DNA of 64,000 bases. It comes from Zeus faber (Eukaryota > Chordata > Actinopteri > Zeiformes > Zeidae). The stretch lies in assembly GCA_960531495.1 (NCBI GenBank), contig OY482860.1, forward strand, positions 3,182,357-3,246,356, in the 5' to 3' direction. Below, one piece after another: positions 47,485 to 60,256 of the stretch. Under the pieces are notes generated by a model. It did not search any database. It saw only the letters and a list, made by a program, of their open reading frames with translations, and was not told the origin of the DNA. Each line of letters opens with the position of its first letter. The first letter of the stretch is position 1. A program made the translations under genes and the position numbers.

Positions 47485-48809
47485 TACTTAAAAAAGAAAG
47501 TGGTTTCACCAAAAAAAACTAATTCAGTGTTTCCTTGCAAGAAAAAAAAAGATAATATAGAAACACCCTCTCTCTATATTTATAAGACTTAAGTCTACAC
47601 TTGCACTGATGTTTCACAGGATTTGGTGATGCAATGACACTAATGGACAAAATAATGATAATACACATAATGCACAAAATATAATAATGTATAAAGTAAA
47701 ATATATTGATTTCAATTTATAATGTTAGTATGTCAATGTCTCTGTTTCAATAAGATATCAATATGATGTAAATTTTGTCATGTTTTTAAATGTTATATAT
47801 ATATATATATATATAACCTTTTTTTCCATTGTTGGACTGGAAAGCATCAGGTCTGTAAACCATCACGAATAAACCCCAAAATGACATTTCTATCGTTACC
47901 AGGCAGCAGAAACGCTGAAGTATGAGCAAATATGAATATCAAATATTAAATTGTAAATTTAAAACAATATTTTTTTAAATTGATATAAAATGTTCTTCCC
48001 ATCATTGGAATTGCAACGGCCAATCTCATAACATGTCGCATAAGTAGGCTGTCCTGAGCCTTCCACTTCTCATAGATATCTTTTCCTTTTGTATCGTTGC
48101 CTATTGGATTGTTTTGGCATGTTGATCACATTAATCGCTGTGTATAAGGTAAAACCTGATTCTTCCGCCTTGTATGACTTGACACCGATATTACACCCAC
48201 ATATAGTATACACATCTCCAATGTTCCCTCAAAATGTTCAACTGTCTGAGCAGAAACACAAACCCCCTGAGAATTACTTGGAGCACTGTGAGCTGCCTCT
48301 GACGTGCATGCTGTGGCCACCATGGCACTACCTGTCCAACCCTTAAGATCATGACAAGTTACATGGCTTATTCAAAGAATCAAATTAAATCAAATATCTA
48401 AGCCAGTTACAATGAAAAAGGATATATATATTGTTTTTTGCATGTCCATTTTATGTCCATTGCATGACAGTATACTATGTAGTACTTGCAGATGTTAGAA
48501 GAAAGGCCTCCTCCGCTCTGGGTGGGGGGGTCTTGCCTTAAAAGAACATCAATAGGAAGATCTGAGAGACATCCACCTTTCAGAGATCAGATTTTGTTCA
48601 GATCAAAACATCAACATATTGCACAGTGTGATGACTAAATTGTTTAGGGGTAGTAAAATCACCCTGAACAAAAATCTTAATTGTGGATCTAGTCCATCCA
48701 TGTGGAACTAGGTCAACACCATAGAGTTTTCCATCTGCTAGGGTTTGCACTGTAAGGGGTCTTGTTCTGGAAAACTGAGTAGAATAGAATAGAGAAATCG
48801 ATCTTCAAA

Positions 48810-49565
48810 CAGTGGTTCCCAGTGGTTGTACGTGTTGTGCAAGTTTATGGCCCCATTGGCCCCATCTGCTTCTGGCCTTCATTTGATTCGCATCAACTGG
48901 TCCAAATGTGCCACTTCAAGACGATTTCTGGATTGTGTTCATACGATTCATCAAACTAAAGCCTCTTTCACAGTCTGCACTGGTGCTTGAAATGTACCAC
49001 AAATGTCCACGGACCATGAGACCTCCCTCAGCTCCTCACGTCTAAGTGTCGTAGCCATCATATCTGGGCCATATCTGTTCATGGCCTCCATAGATTGTGA
49101 GCAGAGAATGGCCTCAGACATGCCACCGTAGCAATGTCTGTTTATTCATATTCAAAATTTATGTCAGAACTCAATGCTTCGGTGTCAAATGCAGACCACT
49201 CATTAAATTCATCCTCTGGCAAACGAGTGTCCAAGTGATCACAAAGCTGACAAATAAACAGAGTAATATCACTGGTATTTACCCCATCAGCTGTTGAGAC
49301 CCTCATTAGCCTCATTGCTAGTTCCTCAAATTTGCCCTTCTGAGCTGAAGACCGGGAGAAAATGGAATATACTAAGAAGAGGTTCTAAGAAGAGTTTCAA
49401 CTTTGGCATCAAAAGCACCTCTTTCTAAGCATCACCATTGCCCAAGTCCTCCCTGTGGGCCACGCAGTGTTGTTCTGTTAGATGTGGTATTTGCCGTCTT
49501 AATAAAGCTGCAACTCCATTCCGCTTTCCTAGCATTATCCAGGCACCATCGGGAGGTCAAGTCTA
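48810..49565 (-). pseudogene. hAT-type transposase remnant
   Basis: Conceptual minus-strand pieces resemble the C-terminal half of hAT transposases. RWCLDNARKAEW with HLTEQHCVAHREDLG lies near 49.45-49.55 kb, VSTADGVNTSD-like sequence near 49.3 kb, and the dimerisation region ADCERGFSLMNRMNTI followed after a frame slip by RNRLEVAHLDQLMRI lies near 48.89-48.98 kb. Many stops and at least two frame changes make it dead. The left limit, CAGTGGTTCCCAGTGG at 48810, looks like a hAT terminal inverted repeat. No matching right-hand end was found, so the right limit is where similarity fades. Confidence 0.6.
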
Positions 49566-50797
49566 GTTCACAGTTAGACTAAAACTAAATGATGGCCTCT
49601 ACAAGAATGGCCTCAACCGCTGAACACAGTTATTTTCTTGCGTGACAGTTCATTCCGCATCTCTCAATCCTCTGCGCCCTCCTGCGATAACGTACCAATT
49701 CCCATTCCACGCCTCTTTTTTGCTGAATGTGACACTTGAGGTCACCCAACTCCCAGTCGCTCCACTTTCCCCTCTGAAAAGTCTCCTGGAACTTTGGCCT
49801 AGCGACATGTTTTGCATAGTAGTTAGTCCTTTCTCACCGGGAAAGGAAAAGATGACGCCCAGTCTCACCTCTTGTTCATCTGTTTGACATACTCTGACAG
49901 CCATTCTGTTCTTGAGAGAACTGCATTTATTTTTTGCTTTGGCTTGGTGAGTGGATGTGCCACGTGCCCATACGTTTAGCCATTGTATAGCTGTAAGTTA
50001 CTTTTATGTTCTATCCACATGCGCATCTACTCGACTGAAAAGGGATACCGTCGCGAAAACAACGGCACGTTGACATAAATCGCTGTTAATGAGGTTCATT
50101 GGCTGTCTAACTAAACAAACTTGATCATATTTTTTTGCTGGTCACCTGTCACTCACTGAATAGACTAATCAGCTGGATGGTTAGGTTACGTCACAACATA
50201 GTACAAAATAAATTGTTATTTGGTTATATTAACTTACATGCACGCAGCTTAGAGGGAACATCGCACAGCGCCTCCTTCCATAAGTCATCATTTAGAAATT
50301 CAAACCATAGTATTTGATGTTTAGATGAAAGCACATTTTACCCAGAAGACAAATTCAGTGTTTGTGCTCGGCTTGCTACAGTCTACCAAAGGTTGGTTGA
50401 GTGTGAGTCACGCTCAAAAATGTCAAGCCAGACACAAAAGAGGGTCGATCGATACGTCGAAAAATGCAGAGTAAAGAGCAGATGACTGCACGGTGTGCGC
50501 TACTCATTTGGACTCGGTAACCATGGCGAACGGTCAGACTTTATTATTATCCTATCACACTCCAACACTCGCTCTTCTGCCTTTCACCACCTCTCTCTCA
50601 AACGCCGGGTTGCTCTGCAAACACACAAACACACACTTAAACACACACAAGCACACGCCGCTAAGCCAGGATTCTTATTCTAATGATATATTGAACCGTG
50701 TGGAGACCAATATTGGTCTGTTTCAATTTCAAAGAGCCGTCCCAGTTCAGGGAACACGACATGAACGCATCAACTGTGGGCAGCACACTACGCAGCG

Positions 50798-50906
<109 letters not shown>

Positions 50907-52009
50907 TGCACACATACGCACATCTGAGTCACAGTTGCTGTGTGCTCTCCAGGTGCGCCGACACAAGCCGTCATCTCAGGAAACCAATCATGATGGTTTC
51001 ATGACCATGATTCACCTTAACGCTCGGTCTGACCCCGACCACACTGCATCACCCCACAACCCCAACCCCTAAACTTTGAAATCACAAGCAGGTTCCCGAT
51101 TCTCCCCGTGTTTTTGTGGGTAATATTGTCCGACATGGATCTTGACCCCGGAGGACAAAATAAATTTCATCTCCTAATGTAATGTTATCTGAAAATTAAC
51201 TGTGTTCTGTAACGCTGAAGAGGAGCTTTGGGGCGGTGGGCAAACTGAAGCTCGAGCTGCAGGTGCCAGAGTTCGCAGCTTGTGCATTCTAATAATTTAA
51301 TTTAATTAAATATTAAATAAAAGTGTGCTCAGATTCTATAAAATATGATGTATTTTACAATATGTCCACTTGATTTTTCCACTTGAGAGGGCAGAACAGA
51401 GACCGGCAGCTTGTGTAAAGTGCACCGGTACACGCTCCATTAGAGTAGTTAACCTTATGTATATGATTTGGATTGTGATATCAGAGATAAGATAATAATG
51501 TTAAACGGAACGTGATGCTGTGATATGATGAATAGAATGAGGAAAAAAGTCAGATTAGAGAAGAACATACAGAGTGGACACAGACGTGGGGGAGAAGCGA
51601 CACTTGCCGTAGTGTTAAAAAGTTTGTCTCTTTTCAGTGATCAGGATGATCCGGCTCCCAGGCATTTCTTTTATCTATGAAATTGCATGAAATATTTTGT
51701 TTATGTTTATTCCACTACAAAAAAATTATATTATTTATAATGATTTTATGTCACTGGACTTTGAGCTACTTATTGAGAAACAAGTGTTTTTCTTTACAAA
51801 TCAAGACCTGATAGTCATGCAATAAACACAAAAAACAAACAAACACATGTTTAAATCGAAAATCGAATCGAATCGTGACCTTAAAATGGAAAGTCAAATT
51901 GAATCGTGGATTTGGAGAATCGTGACACCCCTATTATTTATTCATTTACTCATTTAAATAAACAGTTGAGTCACCTCTTAGTGTCCACTTCAACCTTCAC
52001 ATCCTCCTA

Positions 52010-53990
52010 GGTCAGGTTAATAAAGTGATTGTGCCTTCATTTTTCATTCTTTTGATTTCCAGGTTAATGGAGGTTGAGATCAGGCCATAAAAAAGCTGAA
52101 ATAAGACCATAGACAGCCTGGAATTGCAACAGATTTGTACAAAAAAACTTGTGGCAAAAATGATTTGTACAAAAAATATATCTCCACTAATATTATCATT
52201 GTGAAGGCGCTTGTTTTTATTGTAATATCCTGTATCGCTTGCCAGATGGGAGAAGGATGAAAAGTCCATGGTTAGGGTGGGTGTCATCCTTGACCATGGA
52301 TTTGGCTTTGTTTAAGCAGCGGTCATGGTATGTGTTGTGGATGGGGGGGAGTATACAGCCAATAGTCCTTTGGGCAGAGTTCACTACTCTTTGTAGTGCC
52401 TTGCGGTCGGCAACGTTGCAGTTACCGTACCAGACAGAGATGCAGTTCGTAAGTATGCTCTCAGTGGTACAGCGGTAGAAGTCCGATAGAATCCTAGGAC
52501 AAATCTGTGCTTTCTTAAGGTTCCGTAGGAAGTGAAGGCGCTGATGCGCCTTCTTCACCAGACTGGAGGAGTTGAGGGACCAAGAGAGATTTTCTGTGAT
52601 GTGGACCCCAAGGAACTTAAAGCTAGACACACGCTCCACCTCACCACCGCTGATATGGAGGGGGGTGTGTGCCCTGCTCCTGGTTCTCCTGAAGTCCACA
52701 ATGATCTCCTTGGTCTTCTTGGTGTTGAGTTCCAGGTTATTGTTTTTACACCACGTAGTTAGATGTTGAACCTCATCCAGATATGCTGTTTTATCCCCAT
52801 CTCTGATCAGGCCCACCACAGTGGTGTCATCTGCGAACTCGATTAAGGCATTGGAGCCATAAATAGGGGCGCAGTCGTGAGTAAAGAGAGAGTAGAGCAG
52901 AGGGCTCAACACACAACCCTGCGGCACGCCAGTGTTCAGGGTGATGGTGGAGGAGGAGAGACTCCCCAATATAACAGCCTGGGGTCTGTTAGTAAGGAAG
53001 TCCATAATCCAGTTGCAGAGTGAGTTGCTGATGCCAAGCTGGCTGAGCTTGGAGATCAGCTTGGAGGGGAGCACAGTGTTGAAGGAGGAACTAAAGTCAA
53101 TAAACAGCATTCTAACATGTTTTGGGGCTATCCAGGTGGGTGAGTGCTAGATTGAGCACTGTGGAGATGGCATCCTCTTTTGATCGGTTGCGTCGGTAGG
53201 CAAAGTGGTACGGGTCCAGTTAAGGGGGCAGGCAGGCTTTCAGATGTGAGAGGACCAGCACCTCAAAACATTTTGCAATGATGGGTGTCAGTGCAACAGG
53301 GCGGAAATCGTTCAGTTCCTTGGCTGTAGAGTGTTTAGGCACCGGAACAATGGTGGCAGATTTAAAACTGTGGGGGACTGTTGATTGGGCTAGTGACATG
53401 TTGAATGTGTCAGTGAAGACACCAGCCAACTGCTCTGCGCAGGCTCGCAGCACACGCCCGGGAACGCCATCAGGGCCAGCAGCTTTCGGGGCATTCACCC
53501 TGCTCAGGATGTCGCAGACCTCTGAGGTGGAGAATTGGAGTGTGTCCTCGTCTGGTGAAACAGCTGTCTTGAAGGCTGCCTCCTTGTTTTCCCGATCAAA
53601 TCGAGCGTGGAAGTGGTTGAGATCGTCTGGGAGGGAAGTGGAGGAGGGTGGGGGAGAGTTGCATGGGGATTTGTTTGTGGGTATATGTAGGCCTTGCCAC
53701 ATATGCCGGGGGTCGGAGGAGTTGAAGTGCTCTTCAATCCTTAGCTTGTAGTTATGTTTAGCCCTGGATATTCCTTTCCTCAGACTGGATCTGGCAGAGC
53801 TGTGGGCCTCCTGGTCTCCCGACCTGAAGGCTGCGTCCCTGGCTTTGAGGAGAAGGCGAACTTCCTTGTTCATCCAGGGTTTCTGGTTAGGGAATAATTT
53901 CACTGATTTATGTGTCGTCACTCCCTCTGCACACTCGTTGAGGTAATCCATGACAGATTTGGCTACTGTGTGAATGTTGGTATAAGCGTC
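52010..53990 (-). mobile_element. L2/Maui-type LINE (CR1 superfamily), 5'-truncated
   Basis: Minus-strand copy with most of the RT. The first frame (53951-53220) has NAPKAAGPDGVPGRVL, KSATIVPVPKHS and DFRPVALTPIIAKCFE. The second (53110-52217) has [13 protein letters not shown] (motif A), [18 protein letters not shown] (motif B), [12 protein letters not shown] (motif C), [16 protein letters not shown], and the C-terminal [17 protein letters not shown] signature common in fish L2-type LINEs. The frames are separated by one in-frame TAA (near 53220) and one extra A (near 53113). The endonuclease part is missing at the truncated 5' end. The 3' boundary near 52010 is approximate. Confidence 0.88.
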
Positions 53991-54015
53991 ATTTTTAAAG
54001 GACGCTTATACCAAC
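53976..54015. repeat. Perfect 15-bp hairpin at the LINE 5' junction
   Basis: GTTGGTATAAGCGTC (53976-53990), a 10-nt spacer, then its exact reverse complement (54001-54015). It is followed by short CTTATACCGACT-type tandem repeats to about 54068. Confidence 0.9.
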
Positions 54016-55019
54016 TCTTATACCGACTCTTATACCTCTTATATACCTCTTATACCGACTCTTATATTTTAAAAATTATTAATAATTGATATTATATATA
54101 TATTTTATATTAATAATATTGCAACTGTCATCACGATCTTATCTTCATCGAGTTAAACTGGATTTTTTGGGCAGATGAACAGCGGTCACCGTGGTAACCC
54201 TCTGGAAACACGCGCACTTTTGCTGGGAAAGTGAGAGCGTTTTTATGTCGAGTTTGACGAGGGAGCTAAATATAGTGAGATATTTGGATAAAATGGGGGC
54301 ATATTGAAGCAAGTGTCGGAGAGGATCGTAGGCGGACGTTTTTCGTGGATGGTAGATCAAGTACTTCCTTTCAATAACCGGACTACGCCACATGCCGTGG
54401 ACACTCAGGTTTTTCAGTAATCACATTATTCAAAACCTATAAAAACACTTTAAAGGCATCATTACCTTAACCCGAATATTGAGCTTAATCGGGGTACTGA
54501 GTGCATGTAGACGCACGGTGTGAGTTGGTGCTGATTGATGGTAACATGAAGGTGATTAACTTGGTTTTACCTTGACACAGTTCATAAACCGCACCACACA
54601 TCAGTCTCCACTTGTCAATCTTTTAAATTGGGTGAATAATAAGAATGAAATAAAAAGCAGCTACCTTCAGAAGAGGCTTTTCCTCGGTTTTTTTACGACC
54701 TGGAGGATCAATTCGATGAATGATTACTGTAGAATTCACAGAGATCACTCACTCCTCCCAGCATCCCTCCCTCCCTCCCTCTCCTCTGAAACGAACGACT
54801 TCCTTCCCCCTTGTGGCCTTCGTGGAGCTTTGCACGGTGTTGGAACAATTGATAACCTGCCCGATCAATCGATCGATGAATCAATGAATGAATCTGGGTT
54901 TTGACAACCCTACGAGCGTCTCTGCCGAATGCTGCAGCGGTGCGACATTCTCTGCAGCGGCCGCTTTCACAACTCCAGGTGTGAAGTCACAGGTGTGCTG
55001 GGTGCAATGTGACGAGGAG

Positions 55020-55085
55020 GGGGGAGGATGGAGAAAGAGAGAGGGAGAAAGACAGAGGGAGAGAGGGGGGGGGGGGGGGAGGTGC
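55020..55085. repeat. Purine-rich tract with G-run
   Basis: GAGAGAGGGAGAAAGACAGA-type sequence ending in a run of about 14 G. Confidence 0.9.
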
Positions 55086-55229
55086 AAGAGAGGGAGGCTG
55101 AGGAATGTGGGTAGCTCTGCTCTGTCCTTTGTCCTCCTATTTCCTTCACATAACCCATTTACCTTTTTCAATCCTCTTTTTGAAGAATGTGGGGTTTCTC
55201 TAGGTGTGAGTGTGTGCGGGCGTGTGCGC

Positions 55230-55230
<1 letters not shown>

Positions 55231-55314
<84 letters not shown>
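55231..55314. repeat. (GT)n microsatellite
   Basis: About 84 bp of GT. Confidence 0.98.
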
Positions 55315-55316
<2 letters not shown>

Positions 55317-55424
55317 TATGTCTCTGTGTGTGTGGACAACTGGGATTCCTCTCGGCATGTCTCATCTGTCATCCTCATTAGTTCCCCACGAGGCACAGGT
55401 GAATTATTTACACACCAATATATT

Positions 55425-55827
55425 CTCTCTCGCTCTCTTTCTCTCTCTCTTTTTCTCTCCCTCTTTTCCCCCTCTCCTCCTCTCTCTCCATCTCCATCTC
55501 CCTCTCTCTTTCCACCTTCCTCCGCCTCTCTCTACCTTTCTTTCCCTCATCATTTCTCCTCCTTTCCCTCTCTTTCCCCCTTCCTCCATCTCCCCCTCTC
55601 CTGCCCTCTCTCTTCTTCCTTCTCATTCTCTCTCCCTCCCTTTCTCCCCATTCACCACCCCCCATCTCTCCCTCTCTCTTCCTCTCCATCTTCCCCCTCT
55701 CTCGTCCTCTCCATCCCCCCTCTCTCTCTCTCTTTCTCCTAATGTCTTGCTGTTCTATCGGGTATACTCTGTCTATAGTGCTGACCTTTACCTGCACACA
55801 CGATGACACATATTTTACGTCTAGCTT

Positions 55828-55881
<54 letters not shown>
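55425..55881. repeat. Pyrimidine-rich block ending in (TC)n
   Basis: CTCTCTC and CCCTC runs at 55425-55740, then 90 bp of ordinary sequence, then pure (TC)n at about 55833-55881 abutting the Tx1-type LINE. Confidence 0.9.
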
Positions 55882-58800
55882 GCTGCACTGCATGCCGGGA
55901 GTCGGGTGTTTGAGTGAATGTGGTGTGCGTGGTGAGCTGTTGATTGGGTTTGGGACCTTTTGTATCGTCATTTCTTGTTTTTTCTTCTTTTCAGCCGTTT
56001 CTTCTTGAAAAGATAAGAGGAGTTTCATTCATTAAAAGTTGTGGGATAGCGTGTGGAGTTAGCGATTGGTGAGACATGGCATCCCTCCCCGCGGAGGGTT
56101 CACGGTCTCTATTGATCAGACATGGAGTGAGAGTTCCCAGCGAAGCCCAGTTCAGTGTAGAGCAGGTTCTCCTGGCTGTGGTGGAACAGATCGGCCATGG
56201 GAACATTTCTCACAGGTCAAGAATGAACAAGGCTGTTGTGGTTAAATGAGGAATGCTCTGTGCATGATCTCATGGCAAGACTAGAGAGGAAAATGTTTTC
56301 TTAGTCATGGCACCAATCTGTCCAAGTCGTGGTGTGGCTGTTCCGTTCTCTGCATCTACATGATCTGAAGTAGAGCAGGGGAGGGTCCAAATAATACAGG
56401 CAACAGTTCAAAATTAGAAGTGAGAAAGATCTGACAAATACACAGAGGAAATTAAATCCAACAGTTAAACAATATACATGGGTAAAGGTTACATAGGGCA
56501 CCATAAGTGCAACAAGACTGGACAAGATTTACGTGAATAACAACTACTCTAATCGACTTAGAAAACCCCCCCTGTGGCTTATTCAGATTACCACTTAGTG
56601 ACTGCTGATATCTCCCTAACCGTACATCCACCACGCAGTCCTTATCCACATTTAAATGCCAGACTCATTCAGGATAAAGGTTTCTGTCAGGACTTTTCTG
56701 GTTTCTAGTAGGAATGGAGGTTGAAAAAGAAAGACTTCGGAAATCTGACCATGTGGTGGGAAATTTGGACAGTGGCACCTCGTGTGTTGAGATACTGGAA
56801 GGACTCCCTAAACTGGTTGAAGTGCAAACAGCTTCCCTGGACGCTACATCTCCTTCCATGACATGTCTGCTGCAGTCCAGCAGCTGACCGGTGGCCGGTC
56901 CCCTGGAATCAATGCACTTCCCTCTGAGTTTTACAAACACTTCTGGGCAATTTTGGGTATTGATTTACAGTATATGAAGTTTTCAAAGACTGCTTGAACC
57001 CTGGAACTCTGCCAGTAAGCTGCACAAGGGCAGTGCTGTCACTGGTGCCTAAAAAAGGGAGGCCTTGGCATGCTGAAGAACTGGAGGCTTGTCTCATTGT
57101 TATGGGCTAACTTCAAGATTTTATCAAAATGTCTTTCAAATAGACTTAAAGATTTCATGGACACTATAGTAGATTGTAGTCAGACATACTGTGTACCTAA
57201 ACGAACAATGATGGACAATTTGTTTTTACTCAATTTGTTATTGACTCAAAAGCGCAAGAAATGAATATAGGTCTGTGAAGTCTTGTCCCAGAGAAAGCTT
57301 TCGATAGAGTTGATCATAATTATCTGTTCAGAACCCTAGAGGGTTTTCGGTGTGGGTAAAAATGTAACTTAATGGATCAAGCTTTTATGCTCAGGGGCCT
57401 CAGTTATGTTAAAAGAGGGAGGTGGTCTTAACTGCCCAGCTGCAGTCAATAGAGAGATTGCAAGGCTGTTCTTTATCAGGACAGATTGACACCTTAGCCA
57501 TAGAACCTCTTCTTTCCAAGCTCAGGCAGAATTTGACGGAGCTGTCTTTCCTGGAACGTCGAGATTTTATTTGTTGTTCTTGCAAATGCTGATGATGTCA
57601 CAGTTTTTTTTAGAAGGCAGGAAAACATCCAAGCCCTTGAGTGGAATCTGGCGCTATATGAAAAAGCATCATCTGCCAAGGTTAACTGGGCTAAATGTAC
57701 GTATATATGCTCTGGGACTATGGCTAAATAAAGAGCCGTCACGACTGCCAGCAGGATTAGGGAGAGTGTGAGGTGTTTGGCTGTTTTCCTGGGGAGTAGA
57801 GACTTTCTAGAGAAAAAACTGGGGGGGAGTATTGGAAAAAGTAAGTGCCTATTGTTTAGATGGACTTGTGTCCTGCTCCAGTTGTCCTATAGGGGGGTAG
57901 GGCTTTGGTTGCGAACAATCTGATTGCTTCCATGCTCTGGCATCGTTTTACTGTTTTTGAAGCACCGGATGCACTCGTGAAGGAAATCCAAAAGACACTG
58001 GTCAACTTCTCCCGGGGAGGATATCACTGGACAAGACCTTCAGTACTGTACCTACCAGTGGTGGAAGGAGGCCAAGGACTGGTTGATGTCCGCAGTCGCA
58101 TCCTGGTTTTTCGTTTACAGACAGCAGACGGTTTCTCTAACACAAGAGACCGGTGCGGACAGAGATGGCATGCTCGATGTTGCAGAAACTAAAAAACATG
58201 GGCTACGGTAAACACCGGTTTCTTCTTAAATTGGATGGGATTGACCAATCAGAGACAACTCCTTTTTTATCGGTCAGTTTTAAATGCATGGACAAAAGAT
58301 TTAAAAGCTGAGAGAGGCAGTTTAAAACCATATGGCCACCTGGGGGAGGAACCTTTGTTCTGGAACTCTCTCATCCGGGGCAGGACACTGATCTCTGTCA
58401 GTGTGCAGAGAGTTTTAACTACAGCTGGACTGACAAAGCTGGCAAACTTAAGATCTGGAGGATAGTGGGAAACTGCCAGCACTTTAAGTGAAGAGACTGG
58501 AATTAAATCAAGTTGTTTTCTACAGAGAACGCTTGATGAGGCTCACATGCCTAGTTCCTGGGCACTTCGGGGAAGCAATGGGGATGGAGGCTGCTGTGTA
58601 CCCATCAGTGACGCAGCCAGCCTTTCCTTCACTGACCATCTGTGCTGCAGGGGAGGAGCAGGAACAAGAGGATGGAATGATTCTCTCATCTCATACACCA
58701 CAACCACATAATTTCTCTGACACATCAAAAAAAGGCACTATAGTCCATCAGTGTTTAAGTTCTGAACAAACAGTCTCTCGCAGGAGTACTAGAGTCAATG

Positions 58801-59516
58801 CGGTCAGGGGTGTTTGCACCGAGGTCACCCCCCAGAGACAGCTCTAGGTCCCTGTAGAAGCCTCCGAAAGAGAAGCGCACCACGGATCTACAGTGGAGGA
58901 TTGTGCTGCTGCGGCTATGAACAGACACGTGGCATGTATAGATCCCAGTGTAGAGAACAGCTGTCCAGAAGAAACTGAAGAAACTCTCTGGTTGAGCCAC
59001 CAAGACTGAGAGAAAATGCTTCTGTATTAAAACGACTGTTCAGTGGGCTTGGAGAGAGGCTAGACAAAATGGTTTTCATTTTTTGTCCAAAATACAGCAT
59101 GTGTTAGCCTGCTCAACTTCATAACAGGTCAAGGAAAATTTGCATCTGGCTTACAAGATGAAACAAGCAAAAAGGGACGGGATCTATTGATCCTCAACCA
59201 ATGTTCGGAGAACTGATGTTGCAGCTCGCCTCAGGGTAGAGTTTGCATATCACAAAATGGTCTCAAATTTGAATGTTTGTATTGAAGCTTGGGGACTCAC
59301 TGATTTTATTTGTTTGATGGTGTGTGAAATAATATATAATGTTAATGGTGCTTTATGTATGATGCATAACGTGTATGATGACGAGACAGGGTATGGACGC
59401 TGTAGGGGGTTACTACCTCCATTAATGCACTATTGCATTATTTATTTATTAGATTGTCTTGATGCTCAGTTTTAACTAACACATTTGAACCAATAAAGAA
59501 TTGGTTAAAGGTCAAA

Positions 59517-59519
<3 letters not shown>
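55882..59519 (+). mobile_element. Tx1-type LINE, internally deleted and decayed, bounded by (TC)n
   Basis: ORF1 starts at about 56076 with MASLPAEGSRSLL and HGVRVPSEAQFSVEQVLL, and continues to SRMNKAVVV, the opening of fish Tx1-like gag ORFs. A piece of endonuclease tail (YHLVTADISLTVHP, about 56.59 kb) follows after a large internal loss. RT pieces: GGRSPGINALPSEFYKHFW (about 56.9 kb), RLVSLLWANFKILSKCLSNR and YCVPKRTMMDNLFLLNLL (57.07-57.26 kb). The C-terminal region reads GGYHWTRPSVLYLPVVEGGQ and NQRQLLFYRSVLNAWTKD (57.9-58.4 kb). The 3' end is near AATAAAGAATTGGTTAAAGG. Many stops are present. (TC)n flanks both ends, which suits a microsatellite-targeting Tx1 lineage. Confidence 0.75.
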
Positions 59520-59573
<54 letters not shown>

Positions 59574-59605
59574 TCTCTCTCCCTCTCTTGCTCTCTCTCT
59601 CTCTC
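59520..59605. repeat. (CT)n microsatellite at the Tx1-type 3' junction
   Basis: A pure CT tract of about 50 bp, followed by CT with CCC and TTG variants, beginning exactly where the LINE ends. Confidence 0.95.
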
Positions 59606-59672
59606 CGTTTATGTATTTATCAATGTCTCTCTCTCCCACTCTTCATCCATGTCCATCCCTCTATCCTCTAGA

Positions 59673-60029
59673 GAAAAGGGTAGAGCAGCATGAGGAGCAG
59701 AGCTTATCACTGTATCCCTGTGACATTGACCATGACGAGTTTCTTGCTCCGTGGCAGCAGATGGGGCGCAGGGGAAGTCCTTATTTCACAGAGATTGTTT
59801 CAGACGAGGAAGCCCCTCAGGAGGGGTCACGGTCATCCTTCTTGTTCTTCCTCCTCTGCGGTGTCTCTGCGGCTTGTGGGGGTCGTGGGGGTGTGGGTGG
59901 AATGAAGATGCAGCATCCATCCATAAATCACCTCGGCGAGAGAAACCCCGAGAAACCGAAGCCAGCAGCACATTGTCTGCTCTGTGTCGCCACTCCGCAG
60001 GCCCAGAGGACAATTCAGATAAGAGTCTG

Positions 60030-60030
<1 letters not shown>
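59673..60030 (+). other. Unassigned open stretch after an AG acceptor-like site
   Basis: After CCTCTAG at 59667-59673 the sequence stays open for about 120 codons (EKRVEQHEEQSLSLYPCDID, DEFLAPWQQMG, YFTEIVSDEEAPQEG). A pyrimidine tract precedes it. It does not resemble ZMAT4 and I recognise no domain. It may be chance, a cryptic exon or an unknown repeat. No clear donor was seen before the GT repeat at 60030. Confidence 0.2.

Positions 60031-60092
<62 letters not shown>
60030..60092. repeat. (GT)n microsatellite
   Basis: About 62 bp of GT, in opposite orientation to the CA tract 90 bp downstream. Confidence 0.98.
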
Positions 60093-60096
<4 letters not shown>

Positions 60097-60181
60097 GACT
60101 CAAAAGTGATGCATCAAAAGAGAGAAAATTATGTGTGATTGATGACTTTTCCTGAGTCTGATACCTCCCCCTCCCCTGAGA

Positions 60182-60201
60182 GACACACACACACACACAC
60201 A

Positions 60202-60255
<54 letters not shown>
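60182..60255. repeat. (CA)n microsatellite
   Basis: A CA tract with one CAGACA variant. Confidence 0.98.

Positions 60256-60256
<1 letters not shown>

Noticed and set aside
49642-49904. Opposed frames of 81 and 84 codons to the right of the hAT remnant
   Set aside because: No similarity could be recognised, and they overlap each other on both strands.
50420-50490. Short frame MSSQTQKRVDRYVEKCR
   Set aside because: It stops after about 20 residues and shows no supporting splice sites or family resemblance.
54888-55806. Overlapping frames of 284, 198 and 206 codons near 55 kb
   Set aside because: They read through GT, CT and purine-rich simple sequence with no recognisable domain.
58488-58847. 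119-codon + strand frame in the Tx1-type element
   Set aside because: It falls within the decayed LINE 3' part and is not a separate gene.
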